Source of the DNA: Pseudoalteromonas sp. NC201
GTDB lineage: Bacteria; Pseudomonadota; Gammaproteobacteria; Enterobacterales; Alteromonadaceae
Direction of reading: 5' to 3'
DNA: 64,000 bases
NCBI RefSeq assembly: GCF_002850255.1
Contig: NZ_CP022523.1
Span: 310,001-374,000 of the forward strand
The notes beneath the pieces are model-generated. The model had not been told where the DNA came from. It did no database searches and saw nothing but the letters and a program-made list of their open reading frames with translations. Position numbers and translations under genes: made by a program. How positions within the stretch are numbered: the stretch's first letter is position 1; each line of letters opens with the position of its first letter. Shown here piece by piece: positions 51,238-60,031 of the stretch.

Positions 51238-53232
51238 CTAGCTCTTATCAATTTTAAATATATCCATTGTACGTTGTAGCGTATCGCTGTTTAGTTTCAT
51301 ATCTTTAAACAATTCATTTAACGCTTTCGATGTATCTAATTCATGGTTTGCAGCGTCAAGTACAGCAGCGGTATTTTGTGATATATCGGCGGCCACTTCA
51401 GACTGTTCGCAAGCTGCTGTGGCAACCGAAGTCGTGAGTTTTTCAACATGCGAACTGTGTTCGTTTACTCTGAGCGATACTTTACGCGTTTCTTCTACTT
51501 CGTTCATGGTATTTTGTGTGAGCAGTGTGTTTTCTCTGATTGATTTCACAACGCTTTGGCTTATCTCTGACAGGCTAAGTAACAGCGTGGAAATTTGCTC
51601 TGAAGATTGTTTACTGTTGTTTGCAAGTCCTCGCACTTCGTCGGCTACAACAGCAAAGCCGCGGCCATGCTCGCCTGCACGGGCTGCTTCAATTGCGGCA
51701 TTGAGTGCTAGCAGGTTAGTTTGTTCGGCAACACTGCGAATTGAATCCAAGATAGTGTTTATTTCAGATACCTGTTTTTCCATACTCGCGGCCATCTCGT
51801 CGACGGCGTTCATACTCGTCGAGAGGGTTTTCATAGTGTCTAAGTTCTTTTGGTTGTCTGCAAGTAACTGTTGTGATTCGATGTTAAGTTGGTCGCTGGC
51901 ATCCAGTGTATCTTGCGCGAGTTTTGCGATTTCTTGGCTGGTTGCGGCCATTTCTTCTATTGCAACCGCAATAGAAGATGCCATGCCTTGGGTTTTTTGT
52001 GCATCCTCATTGACGTTAGAGGCTGCTAAATGCATTTTTTCGCCTAGTTTCGTACCTACCTGAACGGACTTAGCTAAGCCAACCATTAGGTCTTTAAACG
52101 CATAAATCGTATTGTAAATTGATTCGGAGATTTGCCCAAGCTCATCGCGCGTGTTTAAGCGCATATCTAAAGTTAAGTCGCCCTCTTCAGCTACGCGTTT
52201 TAATATACTCGTTAATTGTGAAAGCTCCGAGCGTAACGAGCGAATCAGATGAAAGTTGACGAGCGCGATAAAGCTGAGGACGACGACAAAAAGCACAAAC
52301 ATTAAGATACTTTCAAATGCGATATCTGATTTGTGCTTTTGGCTATCTTTAATTGTCATTTCCCACACTGAATCGAGTTTGGTCTTGAACTTACCTATTA
52401 GACTTGTCGCCGCAGAAAACCACTCGGCACTTGAAGGTAAGCGACTAAAGTCAACTTGCCCTTGGCTTTCAAGAGTATCAAGAATTTGATTGAATGCTTT
52501 TGCCTCGCTTGAAGATAAAATAGTTTGTACGTTGCTTTGGCCTGTACCTTCGAGTGCGGTTTCTATTTGATGTAATGACATCTCTAGCTGTTGGCGATAG
52601 TACTTGATATCGTCTTTGAGGGTGTCTGACATTGCTTTTTTCGCAAGCACACCATTCACTTTGCCACGGATCTGTCCAAGGCGCTCTTTACTTTGGGCAA
52701 TAAGGAAAGCAATAGAAAGTTCAGAAGACAAGGTTCTATCTGATACGTAGGCTTGAATTTTTGCTGCTGTGTTTAATGAAACTTGATTAAGTTTGCTGTA
52801 GTAAGCAAAGGCATTACTGCCATTTTTCCTGTCGACCTCACCTCTTACGCGGTTCTTATTGGCTTCCACTTCAAAAATATAAGGTAACCATTTTTGCACA
52901 TTTTTATCTTTAAGAAACAGTGAAGAGTGAATACTCTTAAGCGTTGATATTGTTTGGTCGGCAATTTCACGTTGCGCGTCGACCTTTCGTTTGTTATCAC
53001 TACTTGGATTACCAAGGAACCCAGCCGTTAAGCCGCGCTCTACCGCATGATGATGCGCTACTTTCTCAATGGCGTCGAGCAAAACGACATAGTTGATATT
53101 TTGATCGGCCGCATTGTACTGTCTCCAGTTATTCAAAACGTTTTTGCCAACTAAAAATAGTAAAAATGCAAGCAGTGAGAAAGAACTTATCATCGTGAGC
53201 TGCATAATCGAGAATCTTTTCAAAATACCCAT
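51238..53232 (-). CDS. Methyl-accepting chemotaxis protein with NIT sensor domain
   Basis: 664 aa. Transmembrane segments are at about 10-30 and 310-330. The periplasmic part between has [13 protein letters not shown], a hallmark of NIT (nitrate/nitrite-sensing type) domains. A HAMP domain follows, then the MCP signalling domain with the hairpin tip [35 protein letters not shown]. It should relay a small-molecule signal to CheA/CheW. Nitrate or nitrite sensing is only the domain's usual assignment. It ends just before the GNAT gene. Confidence 0.92.
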   Translation of the reverse strand: MGILKRFSIMQLTMISSFSLLAFLLFLVGKNVLNNWRQYNAADQNINYVVLLDAIEKVAHHHAVERGLTAGFLGNPSSDNKRKVDAQREIADQTISTLKSIHSSLFLKDKNVQKWLPYIFEVEANKNRVRGEVDRKNGSNAFAYYSKLNQVSLNTAAKIQAYVSDRTLSSELSIAFLIAQSKERLGQIRGKVNGVLAKKAMSDTLKDDIKYYRQQLEMSLHQIETALEGTGQSNVQTILSSSEAKAFNQILDTLESQGQVDFSRLPSSAEWFSAATSLIGKFKTKLDSVWEMTIKDSQKHKSDIAFESILMFVLFVVVLSFIALVNFHLIRSLRSELSQLTSILKRVAEEGDLTLDMRLNTRDELGQISESIYNTIYAFKDLMVGLAKSVQVGTKLGEKMHLAASNVNEDAQKTQGMASSIAVAIEEMAATSQEIAKLAQDTLDASDQLNIESQQLLADNQKNLDTMKTLSTSMNAVDEMAASMEKQVSEINTILDSIRSVAEQTNLLALNAAIEAARAGEHGRGFAVVADEVRGLANNSKQSSEQISTLLLSLSEISQSVVKSIRENTLLTQNTMNEVEETRKVSLRVNEHSSHVEKLTTSVATAACEQSEVAADISQNTAAVLDAANHELDTSKALNELFKDMKLNSDTLQRTMDIFKIDKS

Positions 53233-53464
53233 TCGTCTCTCCGTAGCGCGAGCGTAGATTATTGTTTAATCAAGGTAACTATAGTCCAACAAAATTAAGG
53301 TGAGATATTTTGTAACGAACATCGTGACGGATTTAACGTTTCGAGGCTGGAAGGATAGGTGAATGTTACTTGAAGTAATTTTTCTGAAAGCAAATGGTAA
53401 TGAAGTGTTGCTACCTTCTTGTTGCTGATAATGGTATTGGCGTCAAAATTAAATAGAGGAATGT

Positions 53465-53809
53465 ATGAAAGGATTTATCAAACTAATGTTAGTGAGCCTT
53501 GCGCTTATCTCTTTGAAGTCATATGCGGTTGTATTTACGTGTAAAGGTATCTTGTACGACCTTTATTCAAATGGTAATAATAGCTACGAAGTTAGGTTTA
53601 AGCGTGAGTCCGGAGTTGACCTTGAGCCTGTTATCATTTATCCAGAACAGCACTACCTTCTGGCTCCGGTTTTAGATGCCATCCGCGAAGGTGAAAAATA
53701 CCGCACTGTATATCGCTTAGTCATTGAAAATAGAGATAGTGCTGATACTCGATGCCACGATGGTGAGAGTGAAAACGCCTTAATCGGTCTTACAAAAGTC
53801 ATTGATTAA
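53465..53809 (+). CDS. Small exported protein of unknown function
   Basis: 114 aa with a signal peptide (MKGFIKLMLVSLALISLKSYA). The mature part is about 93 residues with two cysteines (FTCKG and TRCHDG), which may be disulfide-bonded, and no recognised domain. AGAGGAATG gives the ribosome site. A strong terminator shared with asd follows. It is a single-gene unit between convergent neighbours. Confidence 0.7.
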   Translation: MKGFIKLMLVSLALISLKSYAVVFTCKGILYDLYSNGNNSYEVRFKRESGVDLEPVIIYPEQHYLLAPVLDAIREGEKYRTVYRLVIENRDSADTRCHDGESENALIGLTKVID

Positions 53810-53816
53810 AAAAACA

Positions 53817-53837
53817 AAAGGCGCCGACGGCGCCTTT
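53817..53837. terminator. Terminator between the small exported protein gene and asd
   Basis: Perfect 9-bp stem AAAGGCGCC (53817-53825) / GGCGCCTTT (53829-53837) with a 3-base loop. On the minus strand it is followed by TGTTTTTTT, a good terminator for asd. Confidence 0.85.
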
Positions 53838-53842
53838 AGAAA

Positions 53843-54958
53843 CTAACCTGTAATGATCCTTAACATTCTACGAAGTGGCTCTGCCGCCCCCCATAAAAGT
53901 TGATCACCAACAGTAAATGCACTGATATACTTTTCACCCATAGTGAGCTTTCTTATCCTGCCTATCGGAATATTCAGTGTGCCGGTAACATTAACCGGAG
54001 TTAGCTCTTTTGCGGTAATATCACGCTCATTAGGAATGACGCGCACCCATTCATTATGTGCAGCGAGAATCGCTTCTATTTCTTCGACACTTCGATTTTC
54101 ACGTAACTTGATGGTGAGCGCTTGTGAATGACAGCGCATCGCGCCAATTCGTACACACAATCCGTCAATAGGAATGGGCTGCTTTGACGAGCCAAGGATT
54201 TTGTTTGCTTCTACTTGTGCTTTCCACTCTTCTTTACTTTGCCCAGACGGCATTGGAACGTCAATCCATGGAATTAAGCTGCCGGCTAACGGCACACCAA
54301 ATTGATCTTGTGGTAAAGATTCATCTTTGATTTTTTCTGCCACTAGCTTATCGATTTCTAAGATGGCTGAACTTGGGTCGTTGAGTTGTGCTTTAACCGA
54401 GCTGTGGATCTCACCCATTTGAGTGATGAGTTCACGCATATTTCTTGCGCCTGCACCTGATGCCGCTTGATAGGTCATTGGGCTCACCCACTCTATTAAG
54501 TCTTGCTCGAATAAACCACCAAGCGCTAGTAGCATAAGAGAAACCGTGCAGTTACCACCAACAAAGGTTTTTACACCTTGCTCAAGACCTTGTTGGATGA
54601 CATCTTTGTTGACCGGATCAAGCACAATAATACTGTCTTTTTCCATTCTCAGTGCTGAAGCTGCATCTATCCAATAGCCTTCCCAGCCCTGTTCACGCAA
54701 TGAAGGATATACAGATTTGGTGTAATCTCCGCCTTGGCAAGAGATGATAATATCCATTTCGCTAAGCGATAGAATTTCGCTTGCATCTTTTAGCGGCTTT
54801 GGCTCTCCACCGCCTTTCACAACGGGGCCAAGTTGGCCCGCTTGCGAGGTAGTAAAGAAGTGTGCATCAATGACCTCAAAGTCATTTTCTTGTTGCATAC
54901 GCTCCATCAGCACGGAGCCAACCATTCCACGCCAGCCGACGAGTCCTACTTTTTTCAT
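53843..54958 (-). CDS. asd: Aspartate-semialdehyde dehydrogenase
   Basis: 371 aa. NADP-binding [14 protein letters not shown] at the start, the catalytic Cys in [12 protein letters not shown], and [14 protein letters not shown], all as in proteobacterial Asd. It makes the branch-point aldehyde of lysine, threonine and methionine synthesis and of diaminopimelate for the cell wall. It stands alone and ends in a strong terminator. Between it and the upstream TonB receptor lies a candidate small-RNA unit. Confidence 0.96.
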   Translation of the reverse strand: MKKVGLVGWRGMVGSVLMERMQQENDFEVIDAHFFTTSQAGQLGPVVKGGGEPKPLKDASEILSLSEMDIIISCQGGDYTKSVYPSLREQGWEGYWIDAASALRMEKDSIIVLDPVNKDVIQQGLEQGVKTFVGGNCTVSLMLLALGGLFEQDLIEWVSPMTYQAASGAGARNMRELITQMGEIHSSVKAQLNDPSSAILEIDKLVAEKIKDESLPQDQFGVPLAGSLIPWIDVPMPSGQSKEEWKAQVEANKILGSSKQPIPIDGLCVRIGAMRCHSQALTIKLRENRSVEEIEAILAAHNEWVRVIPNERDITAKELTPVNVTGTLNIPIGRIRKLTMGEKYISAFTVGDQLLWGAAEPLRRMLRIITG

Positions 54959-55065
54959 GTTATGTGCCTTAATTCTTGATTATACGGATCATTGCGTGAG
55001 TCGTATGTCTAGATGGCTACCATAGCAAAAGAATACGCAGTGGACTAGCTAGAAATCAGGATTTT

Positions 55066-55182
55066 AAAAAATAAAAAACCCCGCATGGCGGGGTTTGGAT
55101 ACAACATGTAAAGGTTGTCCTAATTTAACGCATTTGCGTCAACAAGAACTCGGTACGAAACGAGCTATGGTTTTGTTTTTAA
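55066..55182 (-). ncRNA. Candidate small RNA or asd leader transcript
   Basis: A promoter-like pair (TTGTCA, 17 bases, TATTTA on the minus strand; see next entry) would start a transcript near 55182. About 90 bases later a stem AACCCCGC / GCGGGGTT (plus strand 55077-55084 and 55088-55095) is followed on the minus strand by TTTTTTATTTTTT, an intrinsic terminator. The roughly 110-nt transcript has two further small hairpins (TGACGCA/TGCGT near 55138 and a GGACAAC/GTTGTATCC fold). There is no reading frame. It sits between the receptor terminator at 55360 and asd. Transcription continuing past the hairpin would give an asd leader. Confidence 0.45.
55073..55095 (-). terminator. Intrinsic terminator upstream of asd
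   Basis: Stem AACCCCGC (55077-55084) / GCGGGGTT (55088-55095) with loop ATG. On the minus strand it is followed by a U-rich tail. The receptor gene already has its own terminator 265 bases earlier, so this one must end another transcript. Confidence 0.8.
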
Positions 55183-55188
55183 AGCTCT

Positions 55189-55217
55189 TAAATAATGTTA
55201 CTAGTTAAATATGACAA
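55189..55217 (-). promoter_or_regulatory. Promoter for the candidate small RNA
   Basis: On the minus strand -35 TTGTCA (55212-55217), a 17-base spacer and -10 TATTTA (55189-55194). Matches to consensus are 5 of 6 and 4 of 6. Confidence 0.45.
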
Positions 55218-55354
55218 GTATATTAACAAGCTAGTAACTTACTGAAGTATTTAGATATATTTTTATATATAGACCAACTATACACAAAGTTACAGAACTT
55301 AGTCTATGAAATAACGAATAACAAATAAAAAAATTTAGAAAGATTGATAAAGAT

Positions 55355-55381
55355 CAAAAAAGCCAAGGCGGGCCTTGGCTT
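55355..55381 (-). terminator. Terminator of the TonB-dependent receptor gene
   Basis: Perfect stem AAGCCAAGG (55360-55368) / CCTTGGCTT (55373-55381) with a 4-base loop. On the minus strand it runs into TTTTTTGATC. Confidence 0.85.
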
Positions 55382-55402
55382 TGGTTTAAGCTTAGTTGTT
55401 CC

Positions 55403-58090
55403 TTAGAACTCGTAGCTGTAGCTCAGGCTAACTGAGGTGCCAACATCTTTTTGTCTTACTACCACGTCAGATTGAGTTACTTCTTGATCTTCATTTAGCA
55501 AGTTCTTGACTTTAAATTTAACTTTAGAGTTAAAGTCTGGATACCAAGTATATACTAGGTCAAGCGAATGAAATGGTTGCTCATAAGCATCATCTCTACC
55601 ACCAATCCCAGAAGCCAAAATACGCTCTCCAAAGACGTTATACACTAATGAACCACTGTGTTGACCATCAGCCGAATCATAGTTTAATTGCATATTAACT
55701 ACGTACTCTGAGTGACCCGTCATACGCTTTGTTGGATTGGTTAAGTTACCTGCACGAGCAGGATCTATCGATACTTCAGAATCACTTAAGGTGATGTTAC
55801 CTGACGTAAAGAAGCCGCTCGCAAGACTCGATAAGTCATATAACCACTCGGCTTCGATACCGTATACTTCGCCTTCCTCACCATTTACGAAGGTTGCTGT
55901 ATAGTCTTCATCACCAACCCGTAAGATGGTTTCTATTGGTGCCGTGATGTCTTTATAGAATGCCGCAACTGAGAAGTTGTCGCCATTATCCATATAGTAC
56001 TCAAAGCGCGCGTCATAGTTTTTCAGGTCGCTACTCTTTAGGCCAGCTACACCGAAGGTGCGGATATCGGTTAGTGGATCATAGTAGGCAACCGGTACTA
56101 ACTCACGTAAGTCAGGGCGTACTGTGGTTTCACCATAACCAAAACGTACTTGATAGTTACCGTCTGAAAGATACGTTAGCGATAGTGCGTTAAAGAAGTT
56201 ATCTTCGTTAACTGTACCGGCTAAAATACGCTCTTCATCGTAAATCGTTTCCATCGTTATGCGGTCGAAGATCAGACTCGATGTTGCAAGTGACACTTGT
56301 TTAAAGTCTTCGTAACGAATACCACCACTAATACGCCAGGTATTGTCGAAGAAGATATCAAATTCACCATAGCCCGCATCAATCTTTTGAGCTGCGATAT
56401 AATCGTCCGCCGCTGGTGCCTGAGGTTCGTTGAAGGTCAACAAGAAAGTGTTGTTGTTCAAAAACTCATCGTCAAGATAACCCGATAATCCATAGATCTC
56501 AGACTCATCAAAGTTTACTGGGATGGATATACCACTTTTGTTGTTTACAACGAAGTTACTGGTATTGTAAACACGCGCTCTGTCCATAAAGTCATAACCA
56601 CCTTTGAGGGTAATTTCTATGCCCTCGAAGGTTAACGGTAAGGTGACATTGCCGCTGTAAGACTTTACGTTGTCTTCCATGTCGGTAAAGGCGTACGTTA
56701 TACGGTTATCATCACCGGTAACGATGGAGTTTTTATAAGAACCGTCTTCGTTATAGTTATCAATAAACTTAAAGTCGATTTCTGTTGGAATATCGGTTTG
56801 CGCTTTTGACTCTGTATACTGCCAGTCAAAGCCTACCCCCCAGTAATCGAGGAACGTGTGTTGACCAATCACTTGGTCGATATCCAACGTGCGTTCTTCG
56901 TAATCAAACTGATGTGAACGCTGTGCCGCGCCCGTTCCCGCAATTGTTCTAACGGTACTGCCGTTAGGGCTTTGTAACACAGAAAACTCTGATTCGGTTT
57001 CGTTATCTTCTAGATAAATCTTAGAATAAGTAATGCTATGCTGATCTAAGCGGTAACCGATATTGAATACACCATTTAGGCGTTCAGTTTCAGTCGTTAC
57101 TTTAGATTCTTTAAGTGTCACATAACAGGAATTGGCTGTGTCTTCTGCGGTTTCTAGTTTTGAAGTACAGTTTTCAGCTAATGTGTCGTCAATAACACCT
57201 GTTGTGCGGTCGCTATAATTCCAATCGTTGTCATAGGAACCCGCAAGCATAAAGCCTACCGTGCCGCCTAACCAATCTTCTTGGAAACTATTGCCAATGT
57301 TGGCTTTTACATCAAAGTTTGGATCTAGGGACTCTTCTTTGACTTGAATATCGCGAGGAAGTGATGACACAAAACCTTTGATCACGTCAATTGCTTGATC
57401 CGCACGTGTTAGCCTGTCTTTATCTTTGAAACCGTTTTTGTCTACAACTTCGCCGATGTCAAAGTTACCACGATATCTTACAACAGCATCTTGTAGTACT
57501 TGAGGTATACCTTCCGTGGTACCGCTGTAGGTAAAGCCTTTATCAGAATTAAAGTTTTGGCCAATACCTACCTCAATACCTGCGGTGAACTCCGATGGTA
57601 CAGACTTAGTACGGATATCGATGTTACCACCACCGAATGCAGCAGGCATTGATGGAGAATAAGCTTTTTGTACCGCTAGACTTTCAATAATGCTTGCTGG
57701 AAAAATATCGAGTGGAATAACGTTTCTAGTTAAGTCCGGGCTCGGTACTGCGGCACCATTCAGGCGAGCACTTGAGTAACGCTCACCTAGGCCACGAACA
57801 TAGATAAACTTGCCGTCAACTAACGTGAGACCGGTAACACGACGTAGCGCGGATGCTGCATCACTATCACCTGTTCTAGATAGCTGCTCTGCGCCTAAGA
57901 TATCCGCAACGAAGGCTTGGTTTTTACGTTCTTCAATTACCGCCGCAGCACTACCTTGCAAACGAGTACCTACCGCAACAACTTCTTCGATTGCCTGTTC
58001 TTCTTCTGCAACGCTTGGTAGAGAAGTTGCGACTGTGAGTGCCGTACTGATGGCTAAAGCAACTTTTTTAAATTTCATTTGAGTATCCAT
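55403..58090 (-). CDS. TonB-dependent outer-membrane receptor
   Basis: 895 aa from ATG 58090, chosen because AGGA stands upstream; an ATG four codons on and one five codons earlier are also in frame. A signal peptide ends after TSLPSVAEE. The TonB box candidate is EEVVAVGT, then the plug (DILGAEQLSRTGDSDAASALRRVTGLTLVDGKFIYVRGLGERY). A beta-barrel ends in aromatic Phe (SLSYSYEF). The substrate is unknown, and there is no siderophore gene nearby. It follows a beta-helix lipoprotein gene and shares the region with a complete TonB/ExbBD/TPR set. A terminator between the lipoprotein and this gene implies lower expression or its own promoter. Confidence 0.92.
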   Translation of the reverse strand: MDTQMKFKKVALAISTALTVATSLPSVAEEEQAIEEVVAVGTRLQGSAAAVIEERKNQAFVADILGAEQLSRTGDSDAASALRRVTGLTLVDGKFIYVRGLGERYSSARLNGAAVPSPDLTRNVIPLDIFPASIIESLAVQKAYSPSMPAAFGGGNIDIRTKSVPSEFTAGIEVGIGQNFNSDKGFTYSGTTEGIPQVLQDAVVRYRGNFDIGEVVDKNGFKDKDRLTRADQAIDVIKGFVSSLPRDIQVKEESLDPNFDVKANIGNSFQEDWLGGTVGFMLAGSYDNDWNYSDRTTGVIDDTLAENCTSKLETAEDTANSCYVTLKESKVTTETERLNGVFNIGYRLDQHSITYSKIYLEDNETESEFSVLQSPNGSTVRTIAGTGAAQRSHQFDYEERTLDIDQVIGQHTFLDYWGVGFDWQYTESKAQTDIPTEIDFKFIDNYNEDGSYKNSIVTGDDNRITYAFTDMEDNVKSYSGNVTLPLTFEGIEITLKGGYDFMDRARVYNTSNFVVNNKSGISIPVNFDESEIYGLSGYLDDEFLNNNTFLLTFNEPQAPAADDYIAAQKIDAGYGEFDIFFDNTWRISGGIRYEDFKQVSLATSSLIFDRITMETIYDEERILAGTVNEDNFFNALSLTYLSDGNYQVRFGYGETTVRPDLRELVPVAYYDPLTDIRTFGVAGLKSSDLKNYDARFEYYMDNGDNFSVAAFYKDITAPIETILRVGDEDYTATFVNGEEGEVYGIEAEWLYDLSSLASGFFTSGNITLSDSEVSIDPARAGNLTNPTKRMTGHSEYVVNMQLNYDSADGQHSGSLVYNVFGERILASGIGGRDDAYEQPFHSLDLVYTWYPDFNSKVKFKVKNLLNEDQEVTQSDVVVRQKDVGTSVSLSYSYEF

Positions 58091-58116
58091 ATGCAATCCT
58101 GCCAAAAATCATAAAA

Positions 58117-58137
58117 AAGGCGCAATGACTGCGCCTT
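58117..58137 (-). terminator. Terminator between lipoprotein and receptor genes
   Basis: Stem AAGGCGCA (58117-58124) / TGCGCCTT (58130-58137) with a 5-base loop. On the minus strand TTTTTTAT follows. It lies 30 bases after the lipoprotein stop and 27 bases before the receptor start. Confidence 0.75.
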
Positions 58138-58167
58138 AATTGTAATAACTAAGGTCATTACGGATAA

Positions 58168-59838
58168 TTAGTCAGCGTTTGAAGCCTCAATTGCTTTCTT
58201 AACCCACTGATACCATTCAGAAGATGTATCTTTATCAGATACCGCACCAATGTAATCAACGGTCGTGAAGAAGTTGTCATTTAGGCTGCTTAGGTCGTTT
58301 GCTTCAACAGTGATAGCGGTAGAGCTTGAATTTGTTGAGAAGCCGTCAGCTGCAATTACGTCAGCTGCACCGTTTAGAATTTGGTTAGAGCCTGCGTTAA
58401 CAAACCAGTCTTCTTTACCTTCACCTGCAGGTAATGGGTCAGAACCATTTTTAAAGTTTGCAGCACAAGCAAGTACAGAGCTTACATAGTTAAGCGTATC
58501 AGCTTCAGCGTTTGCAGCAGCCTTATCATCTTTAAATTCTAAACATTCAGTGCCATTCGCAGCTGATGATTTAACTACTAATGCGTTGTAATACATACCA
58601 CGGATTGCATCGTCAAACTTCATACCTTGTGATTCGTCATCATCACGAATTGAGTTACCATCAGTCGTTAACACAGTTACGTTTGCAAAATTAAGCGTAG
58701 ATGCTGGTGCTTGGCTGTAATCAGGGCCTGCTGCTTTTTCACCATCGGTTTCAAAACCATTGTTACCCATGAAGCCTTCTGTGCCCGCAGGAATTAGTAC
58801 CGCGTCGCCGTTGTCATCAGCATAAGTAACGTCACGCTTAGTTTGAATTGTACCGTGCTTAACAAGGATAAACTGGCCTTTACCTTGCCATCCTGCATCA
58901 ACGTCAACAGCATCATCTTGAGTATCCGTTACTACGATATTTTTGATGTTTGCAGCACCACCGAAGAATTCGATACCATCGTCAAAACCTTGGTGAATGT
59001 GAAGGAATTCGAAGCTTGAACCAGAACCCACAGCATTCAGTGTTAGTGAATTTAAGTCGTCCCCAGGGCCGCCATCACGAGGACCAGAACCTGCATACCA
59101 AATGTGCGCATATTTGATTTGACCGCTGCTATCTGCGTTGTTTTTACCGCCATAGTAGCTTGTTACACCTTCAGAATCTGCATTACATAGGTCGCCATCA
59201 CGCTCTGCATCGGTACATTCGTTTGTGATACCAAAACCGTTAACCATGATACCACCCCAGTCAGCAAACTGTGGACCGATACCTGCTAGGTTAAATGCGT
59301 CAAATTCTGCTGCTGAAGTGAAACGAATTGGCTCGGCTGCAGTACCAACTGCGTTGATCTTCGCGCCACGCGCGATACGAACCACTGACTCACCAGAAGT
59401 GAATGCCATTACAGCACCTGGCTCTACAGTTAGTGTTGGACCGTTCGCCTCGATTGTACAACCTGTTGATGTGTTACAATCTTGACCGATTAAAAGTGCA
59501 CCTTTGAATACGTGAGCGCCGCCATTCTCAAGCTTTTTGAATGTAACATCACCTTGTACTTCTAGCGATTTAGAAGCAAAGTCAGTGCCGTATACACAGT
59601 GTGGTGCTTGGAACGTACCTTGAACTTCAGTGCTTCCTACAGCGCGAGTTGTACAAGGGTTAGTTGTGCCAGTATCGCCACCTGTATCACCGCCTGAATC
59701 GCCATTGTTTGTTGTATTGTTTGAATTGTTAGTGCTGTTATCGTTTACAGTAGGTGTAACTTCGATGTCACCACCACAACCAGTAAGTGCCATAGCAGCG
59801 ACGATTGCAGAGACTCTGAAGAGGTTTTTTAGTTCCAT
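58168..59838 (-). CDS. Beta-helix-like outer-membrane lipoprotein
   Basis: 556 aa from ATG 59838, chosen for GGAG six bases upstream; an ATG four codons earlier is open. The lipoprotein signal ends ALTGC (Cys20), followed by GGD, then a low-complexity Asn/Thr/Gly/Asp linker to about residue 60. The rest contains repeated G-x-x-I-x-x-x-GT and I-x-V-T-D turns (PTLTVEPGAVMAFTSGESVVRIARGAKINAVGTAAEPIRFTSA, NIKNIVVTDTQDDAVDVDAG), typical of a right-handed parallel beta-helix. It has many cysteines in pairs. No catalytic motif is recognised. It is probably the surface-binding partner of the adjacent receptor. A Pho-box-like promoter precedes it. Confidence 0.8.
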   Translation of the reverse strand: MELKNLFRVSAIVAAMALTGCGGDIEVTPTVNDNSTNNSNNTTNNGDSGGDTGGDTGTTNPCTTRAVGSTEVQGTFQAPHCVYGTDFASKSLEVQGDVTFKKLENGGAHVFKGALLIGQDCNTSTGCTIEANGPTLTVEPGAVMAFTSGESVVRIARGAKINAVGTAAEPIRFTSAAEFDAFNLAGIGPQFADWGGIMVNGFGITNECTDAERDGDLCNADSEGVTSYYGGKNNADSSGQIKYAHIWYAGSGPRDGGPGDDLNSLTLNAVGSGSSFEFLHIHQGFDDGIEFFGGAANIKNIVVTDTQDDAVDVDAGWQGKGQFILVKHGTIQTKRDVTYADDNGDAVLIPAGTEGFMGNNGFETDGEKAAGPDYSQAPASTLNFANVTVLTTDGNSIRDDDESQGMKFDDAIRGMYYNALVVKSSAANGTECLEFKDDKAAANAEADTLNYVSSVLACAANFKNGSDPLPAGEGKEDWFVNAGSNQILNGAADVIAADGFSTNSSSTAITVEANDLSSLNDNFFTTVDYIGAVSDKDTSSEWYQWVKKAIEASNAD

Positions 59839-59900
59839 TGCTAACTCCAATAGTAGACTTTTAAAAAATTATTTTTTTACTGTGTTTAAATGATGTGACT

Positions 59901-59934
59901 AAATTAATGGGGTTTTATTACACGAAGATTACAC
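59901..59934 (-). promoter_or_regulatory. Pho-box-like promoter upstream of the beta-helix lipoprotein
   Basis: On the minus strand an exact direct repeat GTGTAAT-CTTC-GTGTAAT (59928-59934, 59917-59923) is followed after ten bases by TAATTT (59901-59906) as -10. PhoB boxes have two 7-mers (CTGTCAT) with a 4-base spacer and a -10 about ten bases later. Each 7-mer here matches five of seven positions. Geometry is exact; sequence match is moderate. Confidence 0.5.
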
Positions 59935-59990
59935 AAAATGATTGTAATTAAATCTTCATAATAAAAATTGGAACTTATTAAAAATAAAAA

Positions 59991-60010
59991 AAACCGCCCG
60001 AAGGCGGCTT
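59991..60010 (-). terminator. Terminator of the TPR-TonB operon
   Basis: Stem CCGCC (59994-59998) / GGCGG (60003-60007) extended by A-T pairs, with loop CGAA. On the minus strand it is followed by TTTTTTTTATTTTT. It separates the energy-transducing operon from the lipoprotein gene. Confidence 0.8.
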
Positions 60011-60031
60011 TGGTGTTGCGATTATAAAATA

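Noticed and set aside
54985..54991. TGATCC upstream of asd as another sigma/ChrR promoter
   Set aside because: Only the -35 hexamer is present; 18 bases later the sequence is GCACAT, not a TA-type -10, and asd is a housekeeping gene.
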